The translations under genes were made by a program, and so were the position numbers. 64,000 bases of DNA from Armatimonadota bacterium (GTDB lineage: Bacteria; Sysuimicrobiota; Sysuimicrobiia; Sysuimicrobiales; Sysuimicrobiaceae), in contig JANXCW010000002.1 of the NCBI GenBank assembly GCA_025059775.1, positions 181,661-245,660 of the forward strand, written 5' to 3'. A model generated the notes under the pieces. The model worked only from the letters and a program-made list of their open reading frames with translations. It did no database searches and was not told the DNA's origin. How positions within the stretch are numbered: position 1 is the first letter of the stretch; every line of letters begins with the position of its first letter. Shown here one piece after another: positions 34,047 to 43,029 of the stretch.

Positions 34047-34447
34047 ACCCGTACCACCAGCTGCGCCCACCACGGACGTTCCTCCACCGCGGCGGGTGCG
34101 GGCTCCGGAGGCGGAGGAACCACCACGAAGGCGCGCTGGGCCTCCGTAGGCGGGGCCAGTCCCATGTGCCGGCTCAGCCGCTCGATGCGCTCCGGGTTTC
34201 GCAGGACCCCTACCTGGGCCCGCAGCCGGGCCTGCTCCTGCTGGAGGCGGTCCACCTCCCCGCGCAGAACCCGCAGACGCTCCCCCCGTTCCGCCGCCAC
34301 CGTCTCCAGCCACACGTTGGCCACGAGGAGGGACGCGAGCAGGATCGCGATCCCCAGCGCCCGACCCGCTCGCCGGGTCGCACGCCCTTCCCTAGGTCGG
34401 TGGGAAGGAGAGGGACGCGGGATGGAACGGGCAAGGGGCGCGGTCAT
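34010..34447 (-). CDS. ftsL: Cell division protein FtsL
   Basis: Small bitopic divisome protein, 145 residues. Basic N-terminus, a single membrane helix (about 31-50: ALGIAILLASLLVANVWL), then a coiled coil (about 52-85: LRVLRGEVDRLQQEQARLRAQV). NPERIERLSRHMGLAPPTEAQ is the family C-terminal block. A proline-rich tail follows and overlaps the ftsI start. ATG at 34447 is two bases after the rsmH stop; a TTG two codons earlier is also possible. The assignment rests on topology and position between rsmH and ftsI. Confidence 0.88.
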   Translation of the reverse strand: MTAPLARSIPRPSPSHRPREGRATRRAGRALGIAILLASLLVANVWLETVAAERGERLRVLRGEVDRLQQEQARLRAQVGVLRNPERIERLSRHMGLAPPTEAQRAFVVVPPPPEPAPAAVEERPWWAQLVVRVWEGLAIAHERR

Positions 34448-34449
34448 CC

Positions 34450-35481
<1,032 letters not shown>

Positions 35482-35904
35482 TCATAGAACGAGATCGCGC
35501 ATGGCCTCCAACAGCTTCGCCTCGTCCTGTTCCGTCTGGGCGAGGTACTGCTGCCACCGCTCCTTGCTCCAGATCTCCAGCTTGTGGATGAGCCCGACCA
35601 CCACCACCTCCCGCTGGATTCCCGCATGCTCCCGCAGGGGTGCGGGGAGGACGAACCGGCCCTGCCGATCCAGCTCCACCTCCACGGCACTGCCCAGCAG
35701 GTACCGCACGAACTGCCGGTTCGCGATGGGCTGCGCCTGAAGCTTCTCTTCCACCACGCGCCACTGCTCCTCCGGGTAGACCACCACACATCCATCGAAG
35801 CCCCGGGTGACCACGAACCGGTCTCCCAGGACCCTCCGGAACCTAGGCGGGATGACGAGGCGTCCCTTCTCGTCCAGCACATAGTGGAACTCGCCCTTGA
35901 ACAT
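35482..35904 (-). CDS. mraZ: Transcriptional regulator MraZ
   Basis: AbrB-like double-repeat DNA-binding protein, 140 residues, first gene and autorepressor of the division/wall cluster. ATG at 35904 gives the standard start MFKGEFHYVLDEKGRLVIP. The two DxKGR/DxQGR-type repeats are visible at DEKGRLVIPPRFR (about 11-23) and DRQGRFVLPAPLR (about 76-88). An extension upstream of this ATG is open but would run through the MraZ-box repeats. Three GTGGGG repeats lie 27-56 bases upstream. Confidence 0.96.
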   Translation of the reverse strand: MFKGEFHYVLDEKGRLVIPPRFRRVLGDRFVVTRGFDGCVVVYPEEQWRVVEEKLQAQPIANRQFVRYLLGSAVEVELDRQGRFVLPAPLREHAGIQREVVVVGLIHKLEIWSKERWQQYLAQTEQDEAKLLEAMRDLVL

Positions 35905-35930
35905 GCCCCCGGCGCGTGATGGTGGCGTTG

Positions 35931-35960
35931 GCTCCCCACCGTTCCCCACCGTTCCCCACC
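35931..35960 (-). promoter_or_regulatory. MraZ box: three direct 10-bp repeats
   Basis: Minus-strand GGTGGGGAAC, GGTGGGGAAC and GGTGGGGAGC lie end to end 27-56 bases upstream of mraZ. MraZ proteins bind several GTGGG repeats spaced one helical turn apart. This arrangement fits exactly and supports autoregulation of the cluster. I cannot identify a convincing -35/-10 pair beside it. Confidence 0.85.
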
Positions 35961-36049
35961 ATTTCTCGATAGGGAACGCAATTCCTGCCGGGTGCACGAA
36001 GATTCTCGAAGAAAGTTTTCAGAAATGGAAGAGAACAGCCTTTCGTAGC

Positions 36050-36310
36050 TCAGTAGACCAGTTCGAGGGTTCCGTTGCGGTGCCGGATCACGATGAGGTC
36101 CCCGCTCTCCTGGAGGCTCCGGATGGCGGGGGTGATGCGCTCGATGAGCACGCTGCGTAGGGCGAGCTCGCCCCCTCCCCTCCCCTCGAACGCCTTCCCG
36201 CAGGAGGTGCAGTAGGCCCCCCGACGGGGCACGAACACCCCCCGGACCTGACTCCACCGAATGGTCACGTTGGGGACCACATTCGGGCTTCCGCAGTACG
36301 GGCAATCCAT
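36050..36310 (-). CDS. Small zinc-ribbon protein, function unknown
   Basis: 86 residues. The N-terminal zinc ribbon uses Cys3-x2-Cys6 (MDCPYCGS) and Cys34-x2-Cys37 (YCTSCGKAF). The rest is a mixed helix/strand tail with ALRSVLIERITPAIRSL and a beta-like DLIVIRHRNGTLELV. It might bind nucleic acid, but no family is recognised. It lies between rnpB (29 bases upstream) and mraZ (145 bases downstream) on the same strand, so it could be the last gene of an rnpB-containing transcript or the first before the cluster. Confidence 0.7.
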   Translation of the reverse strand: MDCPYCGSPNVVPNVTIRWSQVRGVFVPRRGAYCTSCGKAFEGRGGGELALRSVLIERITPAIRSLQESGDLIVIRHRNGTLELVY

Positions 36311-36339
36311 GGCCTTGGCCCCGGCGCCGTTCGGATCTC

Positions 36340-36703
36340 GACCGGAAGAGGCGACCTATAAGCCGGGTTCTGTCCGCCGCACAGGCGGCGGGGCGGCCAT
36401 CTCTCTGGGACCTCCGTTGCCGGAGGCCTCAAGCGGCCTACCCGGGGATCAGCGGGCCACCTCCTCTCCCCCTACCTGGCCTTGCTCCGGGTGGGGTTTG
36501 CCTGGCCGGCGTGTCACCACGCCGCCGGTGCGCTCTTACCGCACCTTTGCACCCTTACCGGCCAAGTGGCCGGCGGTATGTTTCTGTGGCACTTTCCCTA
36601 GGGTTACCCCCGGTGGGTGTTACCCACCACCCTGCCCTGTGGAGCCCGGACTTTCCTCCCTCCTCACGCGAAGGGCGGCCGCCCGGCCGCCTCTCCCGGT
36701 CTT
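36340..36703 (-). ncRNA. rnpB: RNase P RNA, bacterial type A-like
   Basis: Catalytic RNA of RNase P, which matures tRNA 5' ends. Minus-strand hallmarks: near the 5' end GGAGGAAAGTCCGGGCTCC (CR I), an internal AGAGGTGGCCC-type region, and at the 3' end ACAGAACCCGGCTTATAGG (CR V). The ends were set by the P1 helix: GACCGG-GAGAGGCG at the 5' end pairs with CGCCTCTTCCGGTC at the 3' end over 14 positions with one G-U. About 364 nt is a usual length. A TATAAT lies seven bases before the predicted 5' end. The first 84 bases overlap the 3' end of the RNase HI gene. Confidence 0.95.
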
Positions 36704-37123
36704 CAGTTCCATTATATACGGTGGCGTATCCAGGGCTTGGTTCGCGAGCCGGTCCGCCCGGACGTTCTCCTCCCGCGGGACCGCACGGATCACCGCCTCC
36801 CGGAACCCCGCAAGCTTCCTCCGTGTCTCCTCGTACAGGGGACGCAGCTGCGGACTACGCACCCGGTACTGGCCCAGCAGCTGGCGCGCCAGGAGTTCAC
36901 TGTCCACCCGGATCTCCACCCGTGGGATCCCCAGTTCCGCGGCCGCCTGCAGCCCGCGTAGCAGGGCCCGGTACTCCGCCACGTTGTTCGTGGCCACCCC
37001 GATTCGCTCCGAGATCTCCCGGAGGATGCGCCCAGCAGGGGTCTCGATCACCACCCCGATGGCCGCGGGGCCTGGATTGCCCCGGGAGGCTCCGTCCGAA
37101 CGGACGATGGCCTTGCGGTTCAC
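36620..37123 (-). CDS. RNase HI-family protein overlapping rnpB
   Basis: RNase H-fold nuclease, 167 residues as read to its stop. The DEDD catalytic set is present: Asp10 (SDGASRGNPGPA), Glu50 (NNVAEYRALL), Asp74 (VDSELLARQL) and Asp124 (NVRADRLAN). It belongs to the RnhA-like group seen in actinobacterial Rv2228c and Bacillus YpdQ, expected to cleave RNA in RNA-DNA hybrids. The fold ends at about residue 132; the remaining basic tail is read through the rnpB promoter and the first 84 bases of rnpB, so its sequence is constrained by the RNA gene. The downstream end could therefore be non-functional sequence. Confidence 0.9.
   Translation of the reverse strand: MNRKAIVRSDGASRGNPGPAAIGVVIETPAGRILREISERIGVATNNVAEYRALLRGLQAAAELGIPRVEIRVDSELLARQLLGQYRVRSPQLRPLYEETRRKLAGFREAVIRAVPREENVRADRLANQALDTPPYIMELKTGRGGRAAALRVRREESPGSTGQGGG
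36711..36716 (-). promoter_or_regulatory. rnpB promoter -10 element
   Basis: Perfect TATAAT on the minus strand, placing transcription start at about 36703-36704, where the P1 helix begins. No good -35 is found at 16-18 bp. It lies inside the coding region of the RNase HI gene, at codons 136-138. Confidence 0.75.
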
Positions 37124-37178
37124 CGGGTCATCACCCGTCCTGGAGCATCACCGGATCTGTCCGGGAGAACACAGGGGC

Positions 37179-37256
37179 TGGTCGGGGCGGGCGGATTTGA
37201 ACCGCCGACCTCAGCGTCCCGAACGCTGCGCGCTCACCAAGCTGCGCCACGCCCCG
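37179..37256 (-). tRNA. tRNA-Pro (anticodon CGG)
   Basis: Minus-strand cloverleaf: acceptor CGGGGCG/CGCCCCG (37250-37256 with 37183-37189), anticodon stem CAGCG/CGCTG around loop TTCGGGA with anticodon CGG, T-loop GGTTCAAATCC. Discriminator A at 37182, and the CCA end is encoded (37179-37181). It reads proline CCG codons, frequent in this GC-rich genome. It lies between the S1 protein gene and the RNase HI gene. Confidence 0.97.
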
Positions 37257-37304
37257 AAACTTCCAAATCCCACCAAGACGAACGGGAAAATCTCCCTCCG
37301 CCTT

Positions 37305-38507
37305 TCAGGACGAACCCTGCTTCTCGCCGAGTTCCTTTCCTCCCTGCAGCGCCTGGCGCAGCAGATCCCCGGCCACCTCCCCGATGGTGACCCGGCCGGA
37401 ATGGACCTGCGTCTGCTGGTACTCCACCAGCTGCTGGCGCTCCCGTTCCCGCGCCAGGCGCCGGACGCTCAGCACCATCCGGCGCTGCTCTGGCCGCAAC
37501 TCGATGATGGTGGCCTCGATCTGCTGACCCGGCTGCAGCACCTCCTCCAGCTTCGGCACCCGCCGTTCCGCCACCTCGCTCGCGGGTAAGAATCCGTCCA
37601 CATCCCCCAACCGCACGAAGGCACCGGAAGGCGCAAGCCGCACCACCTTTCCGCGGACCACCTCACCCACCCGGTAGCGGTGCGGAACCTCCGTCCACGG
37701 ATCCGGTAGCACCTGCTTCAGGCTCAGGCTGATCTTCCCGGCCTGCGGGTCCACCTTGATCACCCGAACCCGGATGCGCTGTCCCCGGCGGAGCACCTCG
37801 GAAGGGTGCTTGATGTATGTCCAGGAGATCTCGCTGACGGGCAGCAGGGCATCCACCCCTCCCAGATCCACGAAGGCCCCGAAGTCCGTGATTCGCCGCA
37901 CCACGCCCTCCCGCTCGTCCCCTTCCCGGAGGGTGCGGAACAGCTCCTCTCGCAACCGCGCCCGCTCCTCCTCCACCGCCTGTCTGTGGGAGAGGATGAC
38001 GCGGTTGCGTTCCCGATCCACCTCGATGACCTTGAGGGGAATGCTCTCCCCCACCAAGTTCTCGAACCGCCGCCCCTTCACCTGGGAGAGATCCACGTGG
38101 GATCCCGGCACGAATCCCCGGAGTCCGATGTCCACCACCAGGCCGCCCTTGACCCGGTCCACCACCATGGCGTGGAGAATCCGGCCCTCCCGAAAGGCGT
38201 TCTCCACGCGATCCCACGCCAGCAATGCGTCCGCCCGCCGCTTGCTGAGAAGGATGTTCCCCTCTTCCTGTTCCACCTTCATCACGTAGACGTCAATTTC
38301 CGCGCCCACCTGGAGGTGGGCGGCATCCTCCTCCCGGAGCTCCCGGGGCGGGATGAGCCCTTCGGACTTCGCTCCGATGTCCACGAGCACTCCCTCGTGG
38401 TCGATGCGGACCACCGTACCCCGCACGATGGAATGCGCCTCCACCCGCGGGACCGTGCTCTCCATGGTGACCTCGTCCGAACGTTCCGTCCGACTCTCCT
38501 CCGTCAT
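37305..38507 (-). CDS. rpsA: S1 RNA-binding domain protein (ribosomal protein S1 homologue)
   Basis: 400 residues with four S1 (OB-fold) domains at about 24-95, 110-175, 195-265 and 280-350. Domain starts read GTVVRIDHEGVLVDIGAKSEG, MVVDRVKGGLVVDIG, GVVRRITDFGAFVDLGGVDAL and GKVVRLAPSGAFVRLGDVDGF. Four domains match the short S1 form of Gram-positive bacteria. It helps mRNA binding by the 30S subunit. The start ATG (MTEESRTE) follows a clear TTGCCT/TATAAT promoter by about 40 bases. Which of the paralogous S1-domain families it belongs to is not certain. Confidence 0.9.
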   Translation of the reverse strand: MTEESRTERSDEVTMESTVPRVEAHSIVRGTVVRIDHEGVLVDIGAKSEGLIPPRELREEDAAHLQVGAEIDVYVMKVEQEEGNILLSKRRADALLAWDRVENAFREGRILHAMVVDRVKGGLVVDIGLRGFVPGSHVDLSQVKGRRFENLVGESIPLKVIEVDRERNRVILSHRQAVEEERARLREELFRTLREGDEREGVVRRITDFGAFVDLGGVDALLPVSEISWTYIKHPSEVLRRGQRIRVRVIKVDPQAGKISLSLKQVLPDPWTEVPHRYRVGEVVRGKVVRLAPSGAFVRLGDVDGFLPASEVAERRVPKLEEVLQPGQQIEATIIELRPEQRRMVLSVRRLARERERQQLVEYQQTQVHSGRVTIGEVAGDLLRQALQGGKELGEKQGSS

Positions 38508-38546
38508 GGGCCCGCCCTGTCCTCGTGATGTCACACGCAGCGAGTC

Positions 38547-38576
38547 ATTATACCCACCTATTCCCCCTATAGGCAA
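38547..38576 (-). promoter_or_regulatory. Promoter of the S1-protein gene
   Basis: Minus-strand TTGCCT (38571-38576) and TATAAT (38547-38552) are separated by 18 bp, about 40 bases upstream of the ATG at 38507. The stretch is AT-richer than its surroundings. Confidence 0.75.
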
Positions 38577-38593
38577 GCAGAGGGGATCGCTCC

Positions 38594-39640
38594 CTAGATG
38601 GCCCAGTAGTGCCGCAGGACTCCCCGCACCTCCCGGATGCGGGCCTGGATGGTGGCGTACGGGCACTCCCGGGGAAGGGACTCCGCGGGAGCTGACTCCA
38701 GGGCTTCGCCAGCCAGCACGGAGAGGGTGTGGGCCACGGACCATCCCAGGCCCTGGGGATCGTAGCCTCCCTCCAGAACTCCCACCACGCGGCCCTCGCA
38801 CCACCGCTGCGCGCCCTCCACCAGCATCCCGCACAGGCGCCCGAAACTCGCGCTCACAAGCACCATCCGCCCCAAGGGATCTGCCTGGTGGGCGTCGAAT
38901 CCCGCGGAGATGAGCACCATCTGCGGCCGGAAGGCATCCCCCAGGGGGAGCACGATCTCCTCGAACACCGTCCGGTATCCTCCTTCGCCCGTGCCTGGAG
39001 GGAGAGGCACGTTTACCGTGAACCCCTCGCCCTCGCCCGCTCCCACTTCCTCCACCTGGCCTGTGCCGGGATACCAGAACTCCTGGTGAAGGGAGAGGAA
39101 CAGGACCCGCCCGTCCCGGTAGAAGATCTCCTGGGTCCCGTTGCCGTGGTGCACGTCCCAGTCCACGATCATCACCCGGTTCACGGGATGCCGGTCCATG
39201 AGGAGCCGCGCGGCCAGGGCCAGGTGGTTGACGAGGCAAAAGCCCATGGCGCGGGTGGGAGTGGCGTGGTGGCCCGGCGGTCGGAGGAGGGCGAAGGCCC
39301 GATGCAGGCGGCCCGAGGCGACCGCCTCCGCGGCGTGGACCGCGGTGCTGGCGGCCGCCAGCACCGCGGTCCAGGATCCCTCGGAGACATAGGTATCCGG
39401 GCCCAACTGCCCTCCACCTGCCCGATCCAGGGTCTGGATCCGTTCCACCAGGTTCCGGCTGTGCACCGCGAGCAGAGCTTCAGGATCCAGGGGCTCCGGT
39501 TGCTCCCGCGGGAGCCTCTCCCACAGGTCCGCGTGCTGGAGCGCCTGCTCGATGGCGGTCAACCGCTCGGGTCGCTCCGGGTGTCCCGGCGGGTTCCTGT
39601 GCCGCCGACAGTCCGGGTGCACCACCAGGGCAAACTGCAT
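38594..39640 (-). CDS. Histone-deacetylase-family amidohydrolase (AcuC/HDLP-like)
   Basis: Zinc-dependent deacetylase of the arginase/deacetylase fold; 348 residues from the ATG at 39640. The active-site histidine pair is His124-His125 in PPGHHA. Zinc ligands are Asp162, His164 (DWDVHHGNG) and Asp249 (SAGFDAH). The C-terminal GGY segment (LEGGYDPQGL) supplies the transition-state tyrosine. Bacterial members remove acetyl groups from acetyl-CoA synthetase, polyamines or other small molecules; the substrate here is unknown. It begins just after the out-of-frame kinase C-terminal domain and ends the long operon. Confidence 0.93.
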   Translation of the reverse strand: MQFALVVHPDCRRHRNPPGHPERPERLTAIEQALQHADLWERLPREQPEPLDPEALLAVHSRNLVERIQTLDRAGGGQLGPDTYVSEGSWTAVLAAASTAVHAAEAVASGRLHRAFALLRPPGHHATPTRAMGFCLVNHLALAARLLMDRHPVNRVMIVDWDVHHGNGTQEIFYRDGRVLFLSLHQEFWYPGTGQVEEVGAGEGEGFTVNVPLPPGTGEGGYRTVFEEIVLPLGDAFRPQMVLISAGFDAHQADPLGRMVLVSASFGRLCGMLVEGAQRWCEGRVVGVLEGGYDPQGLGWSVAHTLSVLAGEALESAPAESLPRECPYATIQARIREVRGVLRHYWAI

Positions 39641-39641
39641 C

Positions 39642-39848
39642 TCAGGGCCGAAACTCCCGTACAAAGCGACCGTCCAGGTATACCTGGACGACGGCGTATC
39701 CGTAGACCTCCAGCCACCGCACCAGCCGATCCCCCGCCTGATGCCGTCTCCGGTACACCTCCCGCACCCCCCGCTGGTCTACCGCCACGATGCGCACCTC
39801 CTGGGGATCCCCCGGAGGCAGGTGTACCACGACCCGTACCCGTCGCAT
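39642..39848 (-). CDS. Out-of-frame C-terminal extracellular domain of the PASTA kinase
   Basis: 68 codons in the -1 frame relative to pknB. The text (VRVVVHLPPGDPQEVRIVAV...GYAVVQVYLDGRFVRE) resembles the beta-rich domain that ends many Firmicutes PASTA kinases after the Pro-rich linker. Inserting one G, or slipping back by one, at the G6 run 39851-39856 joins it smoothly to the kinase (...EPGRGGEMRRVRV). It has its own ATG at 39848 with GGGGGGAG in front, so independent translation cannot be excluded. It overlaps the kinase frame by 70 bases and stops one base before the HDAC-family start codon. Confidence 0.7.
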   Translation of the reverse strand: MRRVRVVVHLPPGDPQEVRIVAVDQRGVREVYRRRHQAGDRLVRWLEVYGYAVVQVYLDGRFVREFRP

Positions 39849-41632
39849 CTCCCCCCTCTGCCGGGCTCGACCGCCAGCTCCGTGGTGGAAGTGTTCCCGC
39901 CCGGCTCCGGCGTGGTCTCCGGAGCCGGAGGAGGCGTGGGTTCCGCAGGCGCGGGGGAAGGAATCGGGGGACTCGGGGAGGGCAGCGGAGCGGGAGAGGG
40001 CTCTGGGGTGGGTGGCGGCGCGGTGGCGATGAGCACCGCGATCCCGCTCCCCCGGCGTACCGTGGCTCCCGGAGGGGGATCCTGCTCCACCACGGTTCCC
40101 GGCGGCGCGTCCGCGCGGGGAGCGTAGCGCACCCGACCCAGGGAGAGCCCCAGCGGCGCGAGCTGTGCCCGGGCCTCGTCCAGGGTGAGCCCCGCCAGAT
40201 CAGGAACCTGGACTGGCTCCGGTCCCTTACTCACCACCAGGTGCACCACGCTTGCCCGCGGGACCTGCGCGTGTGCGGCAGGCTCCTGGGCGATGACCAC
40301 TCCGCTCGGGAAGCGGTCGTGGTAGGCTTCCTGCACCGTGCCCAGGCGAAGGCGCGCCTGGGCGAGAAGGATGCGGGCTTCGGCGAGGGGTCGGTTTGTC
40401 ACATCTGGCACCTGCACCAGCTCCGGCCCCTGGCTCACCACCACCTGGACCACCCGCCCTTCCCGCACCCGCATTCCGGGAGGGGGCATCTGATCCACCA
40501 CCGTGTCCACCGGATAGCGGTCGTGGTAATCCCGGCGCAGGACCTCCAATCTCAGGCCCGCGCCCGCCAGGATCTCCTGGGCTTCCCCCAAGGGTTTTCC
40601 CCGCAGATCCGGAACCGTGACCTCCGCCACGGTGAAGTAAGCGTTCACCACCCGCCACGCCGCGAGGGTGGCGCCTACGGCCGCGAGGAGCAGGAGTGCC
40701 GCCACGCCCACGGGAGGAATCCCCCGTCGCCGTCCTCTCCGTCCCGGAGGAGGAGCGGGCGGCGCGTTGCGTGCATGAATGACCACCGTGGGCAGCTCCC
40801 GCCACGCATCGGATCGTCCCTCCAGGTCCGCGGACAGCTCCTCCGCGGACCGGTACCGGTGGAGGGGAGACTTCGCGAGCGACCGGAGGACGATGCCCTC
40901 CAGGCGGGGCGAGATCTCGGGGTTCACGCTCCGGGGGGGTGGGGGGAGATCGTGCACGTGCCGCAGGGCAATGGCGATGGGAGACTCGCCCTCGAAGGGA
41001 AGCCGGCCCGTGAGGAGCTCGTACAGAACCACGCCGAGGGCGTAGAGGTCCGCACCGGGCCCCACCGGGTTGCCGAGGGCCTGCTCGGGCGCGAGGTAGT
41101 GCACGGAGCCGAGCACGGTGCCGGCCTCCGTGATGGTGGCGCTGGTGGCGGCCCGGGCGATCCCGAAATCCGTGACCTTCACGGCTCCTTCAGGGGTTAT
41201 GAGGATGTTCTGAGGCTTTATGTCCCGGTGCACGATTCCCCGCGCGTGGGCATAGGCGAGGGCCTTGCACACTTCCACGGCGATGCGAACCACTTCCTCC
41301 TCCCGCAGGCGGCCCCGCCGTCGCAGAAGGGTTTTGAGATCTGTTCCCTCCACGAACTCCATCACGATGAAGTGCACACCGCGGTCGCTGCCGCTCTCCA
41401 GCACGGGGACGATGTTGGGGTGGCGGAGCTGCGAGGCGGCCCGGGCTTCCCGCTGGAACCGCTCCACGAACTCCCGATCGTGCGCGTGGTGCTCATGGAG
41501 GACCTTCACCGCCACCACCGCGCCGTCGGTGAGGCGGCGGGCCCGGAACACCGTAGCCATCCCGCCCTGCCCCACGGGCTCCAGCAGCTCGTACCTCCCT
41601 GCGAGCACCGTCCCCACGGTCACCGCCATCAT
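39779..41632 (-). CDS. pknB: Ser/Thr protein kinase with PASTA repeats (PknB/PrkC), apparently frameshifted
   Basis: Membrane receptor kinase that senses muropeptides/lipid II; 617 residues as read. Start is ATG-ATG at 41632, overlapping the pbpA stop. Kinase domain about 12-275: GQGGMATVF P-loop, Lys43, HRDIKPQN (Asp137), DFG at 155-157. One membrane helix at about 307-327. Three extracellular PASTA domains at about 335-402, 405-470 and 473-537. Then a proline-rich linker with TPEPSPAPLPSPSPP-like repeats. The last 30 or so residues of this frame (after GRGG) look like nonsense, while the expected final domain lies in the -1 frame. The FHA-rodA-pbpA-pknB context is the actinobacterial arrangement. 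Confidence 0.92.
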   Translation of the reverse strand: MMAVTVGTVLAGRYELLEPVGQGGMATVFRARRLTDGAVVAVKVLHEHHAHDREFVERFQREARAASQLRHPNIVPVLESGSDRGVHFIVMEFVEGTDLKTLLRRRGRLREEEVVRIAVEVCKALAYAHARGIVHRDIKPQNILITPEGAVKVTDFGIARAATSATITEAGTVLGSVHYLAPEQALGNPVGPGADLYALGVVLYELLTGRLPFEGESPIAIALRHVHDLPPPPRSVNPEISPRLEGIVLRSLAKSPLHRYRSAEELSADLEGRSDAWRELPTVVIHARNAPPAPPPGRRGRRRGIPPVGVAALLLLAAVGATLAAWRVVNAYFTVAEVTVPDLRGKPLGEAQEILAGAGLRLEVLRRDYHDRYPVDTVVDQMPPPGMRVREGRVVQVVVSQGPELVQVPDVTNRPLAEARILLAQARLRLGTVQEAYHDRFPSGVVIAQEPAAHAQVPRASVVHLVVSKGPEPVQVPDLAGLTLDEARAQLAPLGLSLGRVRYAPRADAPPGTVVEQDPPPGATVRRGSGIAVLIATAPPPTPEPSPAPLPSPSPPIPSPAPAEPTPPPAPETTPEPGGNTSTTELAVEPGRGGRCDGYGSWYTCLRGIPRRCASWR

Positions 41633-43029
41633 GGCACCCGTTCCAGGGCCCGCCGGAGGACTTCCCGGGCGATGGGGGCCGCCACCTGCCCTCCCGTACC
41701 TGCCCGCTCCACCACCACCGCCACCACCACGCGGGGCCGGTGGGCGGGCGCGAACCCGATGAACCACGCATGCGGGGCCCCACCCGGAGCCGTGGCGGTT
41801 CCGGTCTTGCCTGCCACCGCCACACCGGGAAGGGCGGCCGCACGCCCGGTGCCGCGTGTCACCACCTCCACCATGGTATCGCGCACCACCCGAGCCACTC
41901 CCTCTACGAGGATCCGCTCCCCGGACCTGGCGCGGTGCCGCTCTACCACCTCTCCCTCTGCCGTGCGCACCTGGGCTACCATGTAGGGCCGGATCCGCAC
42001 GCCCCCCCGCGCTAGGACCGCGGTGAGGAGGGCCATTTGCAGGGGAGTGACGAGCAGGCTGCCCTGCCCGAAGCTCAGCTGCGCAACCCCATCCCCGGCC
42101 ACCTCCTCGGGGTCCGGGAGATGGCCCGCCTCGCTGGGCAGTTCTGAGGGCGGTGCTTCTCCCAATCCGAACGCGGCCGCGAACTCCCGCAATGTAGACC
42201 CTCCCACCCGCAGGCCCAGGTGGACGAAGGTCACGTTACAGCTCCACACCAGGGCCTCCCGCAGGGTGAGGGATCCATGGGCCCGCCCGCCCAAATCCAG
42301 GATAGGGCGGCCACGCACCAGGATGAACCCCGGACAGAAAAAGCGCATATCGGGATCCGCGGCCCTCCGGCTCAGGGCCGCGGCCATGGTGACCACCTTG
42401 AAGGTGGAGCCGGGCGGGTAGAGACCGTGCGTGGCCCGGTTCAGGAGAGGGCTGGTGGGATCCCGACGGAGGACGGCCCAGTTCCGCTCCAGCAGGTTGG
42501 GATCAAAGGACGGCGCGCTCACCATGGCCAGGATCGCGCCGTCCCGGGGATCCAGGGCCACCACTGCGCCCCTCCAGCCGCCCAGGGCTTGCGCGGCGAC
42601 CTGCTGGATTTCCTGGTCCACCGTGAGGACCACGTCGAATCCCCGCCTCCTTCCGCCTAGGACTCGATCCCGCCACTCCTCCCACGGCGTGCGCTCCGTG
42701 GCCCCCAGGAGGATTCCGTCCAGACTGGCCTCCAGCCCCGCCTTTCCCAGACGCGGGTGCCGGTACCCCACCAGGTGCGCGAAGAGGGGACCGGTTGGGT
42801 ACTCCCGAACGGCCCGACGGGCCTCCACACGGGTGCGGGCCAGGGGCGCGTAGTTCCGGTCCAGGATGTTCCCCCGCTCCACCCGGTCCTCGGCCAGCAG
42901 GAGCCGGGGGTTCCGAGGATCCTGGGCAAGCCGTGGACCCACCCATACTTGCCAGTACGCCGCTCCGAGGACCTGGAGGAGGAAAAGGGCGAGCAGAAAG
43001 CCCGCCAGCCTCCGGATGCGTCCTGTCAC
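41629..43029 (-). CDS. pbpA: Class B penicillin-binding protein (PbpA/PBP2-like)
   Basis: DD-transpeptidase of 466 residues. GTG at 43029 overlaps the SEDS-gene stop (GTGA) and has GGAGG in front. One N-terminal membrane helix (about 7-27), then ERGNILDRNYAPLA and a short pedestal. Catalytic SxxK at Ser208-Lys211 (PPGSTFK), SCN at 263-265, KTG at 408-410. It is shorter than FtsI from the other cluster and matches actinobacterial PbpA, the partner of the adjacent RodA. Role: cross-linking in elongation or septation; phosphorylation control by PknB is inferred from the shared operon. Confidence 0.95.
   Translation of the reverse strand: MTGRIRRLAGFLLALFLLQVLGAAYWQVWVGPRLAQDPRNPRLLLAEDRVERGNILDRNYAPLARTRVEARRAVREYPTGPLFAHLVGYRHPRLGKAGLEASLDGILLGATERTPWEEWRDRVLGGRRRGFDVVLTVDQEIQQVAAQALGGWRGAVVALDPRDGAILAMVSAPSFDPNLLERNWAVLRRDPTSPLLNRATHGLYPPGSTFKVVTMAAALSRRAADPDMRFFCPGFILVRGRPILDLGGRAHGSLTLREALVWSCNVTFVHLGLRVGGSTLREFAAAFGLGEAPPSELPSEAGHLPDPEEVAGDGVAQLSFGQGSLLVTPLQMALLTAVLARGGVRIRPYMVAQVRTAEGEVVERHRARSGERILVEGVARVVRDTMVEVVTRGTGRAAALPGVAVAGKTGTATAPGGAPHAWFIGFAPAHRPRVVVAVVVERAGTGGQVAAPIAREVLRRALERVP

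Noticed and set aside
38729..41986. A very long open frame (over 1000 codons) on the plus strand opposite the HDAC, kinase and pbpA genes
   Set aside because: All motifs lie on the minus strand; the plus reading is His/Gly/Arg-rich without any domain.
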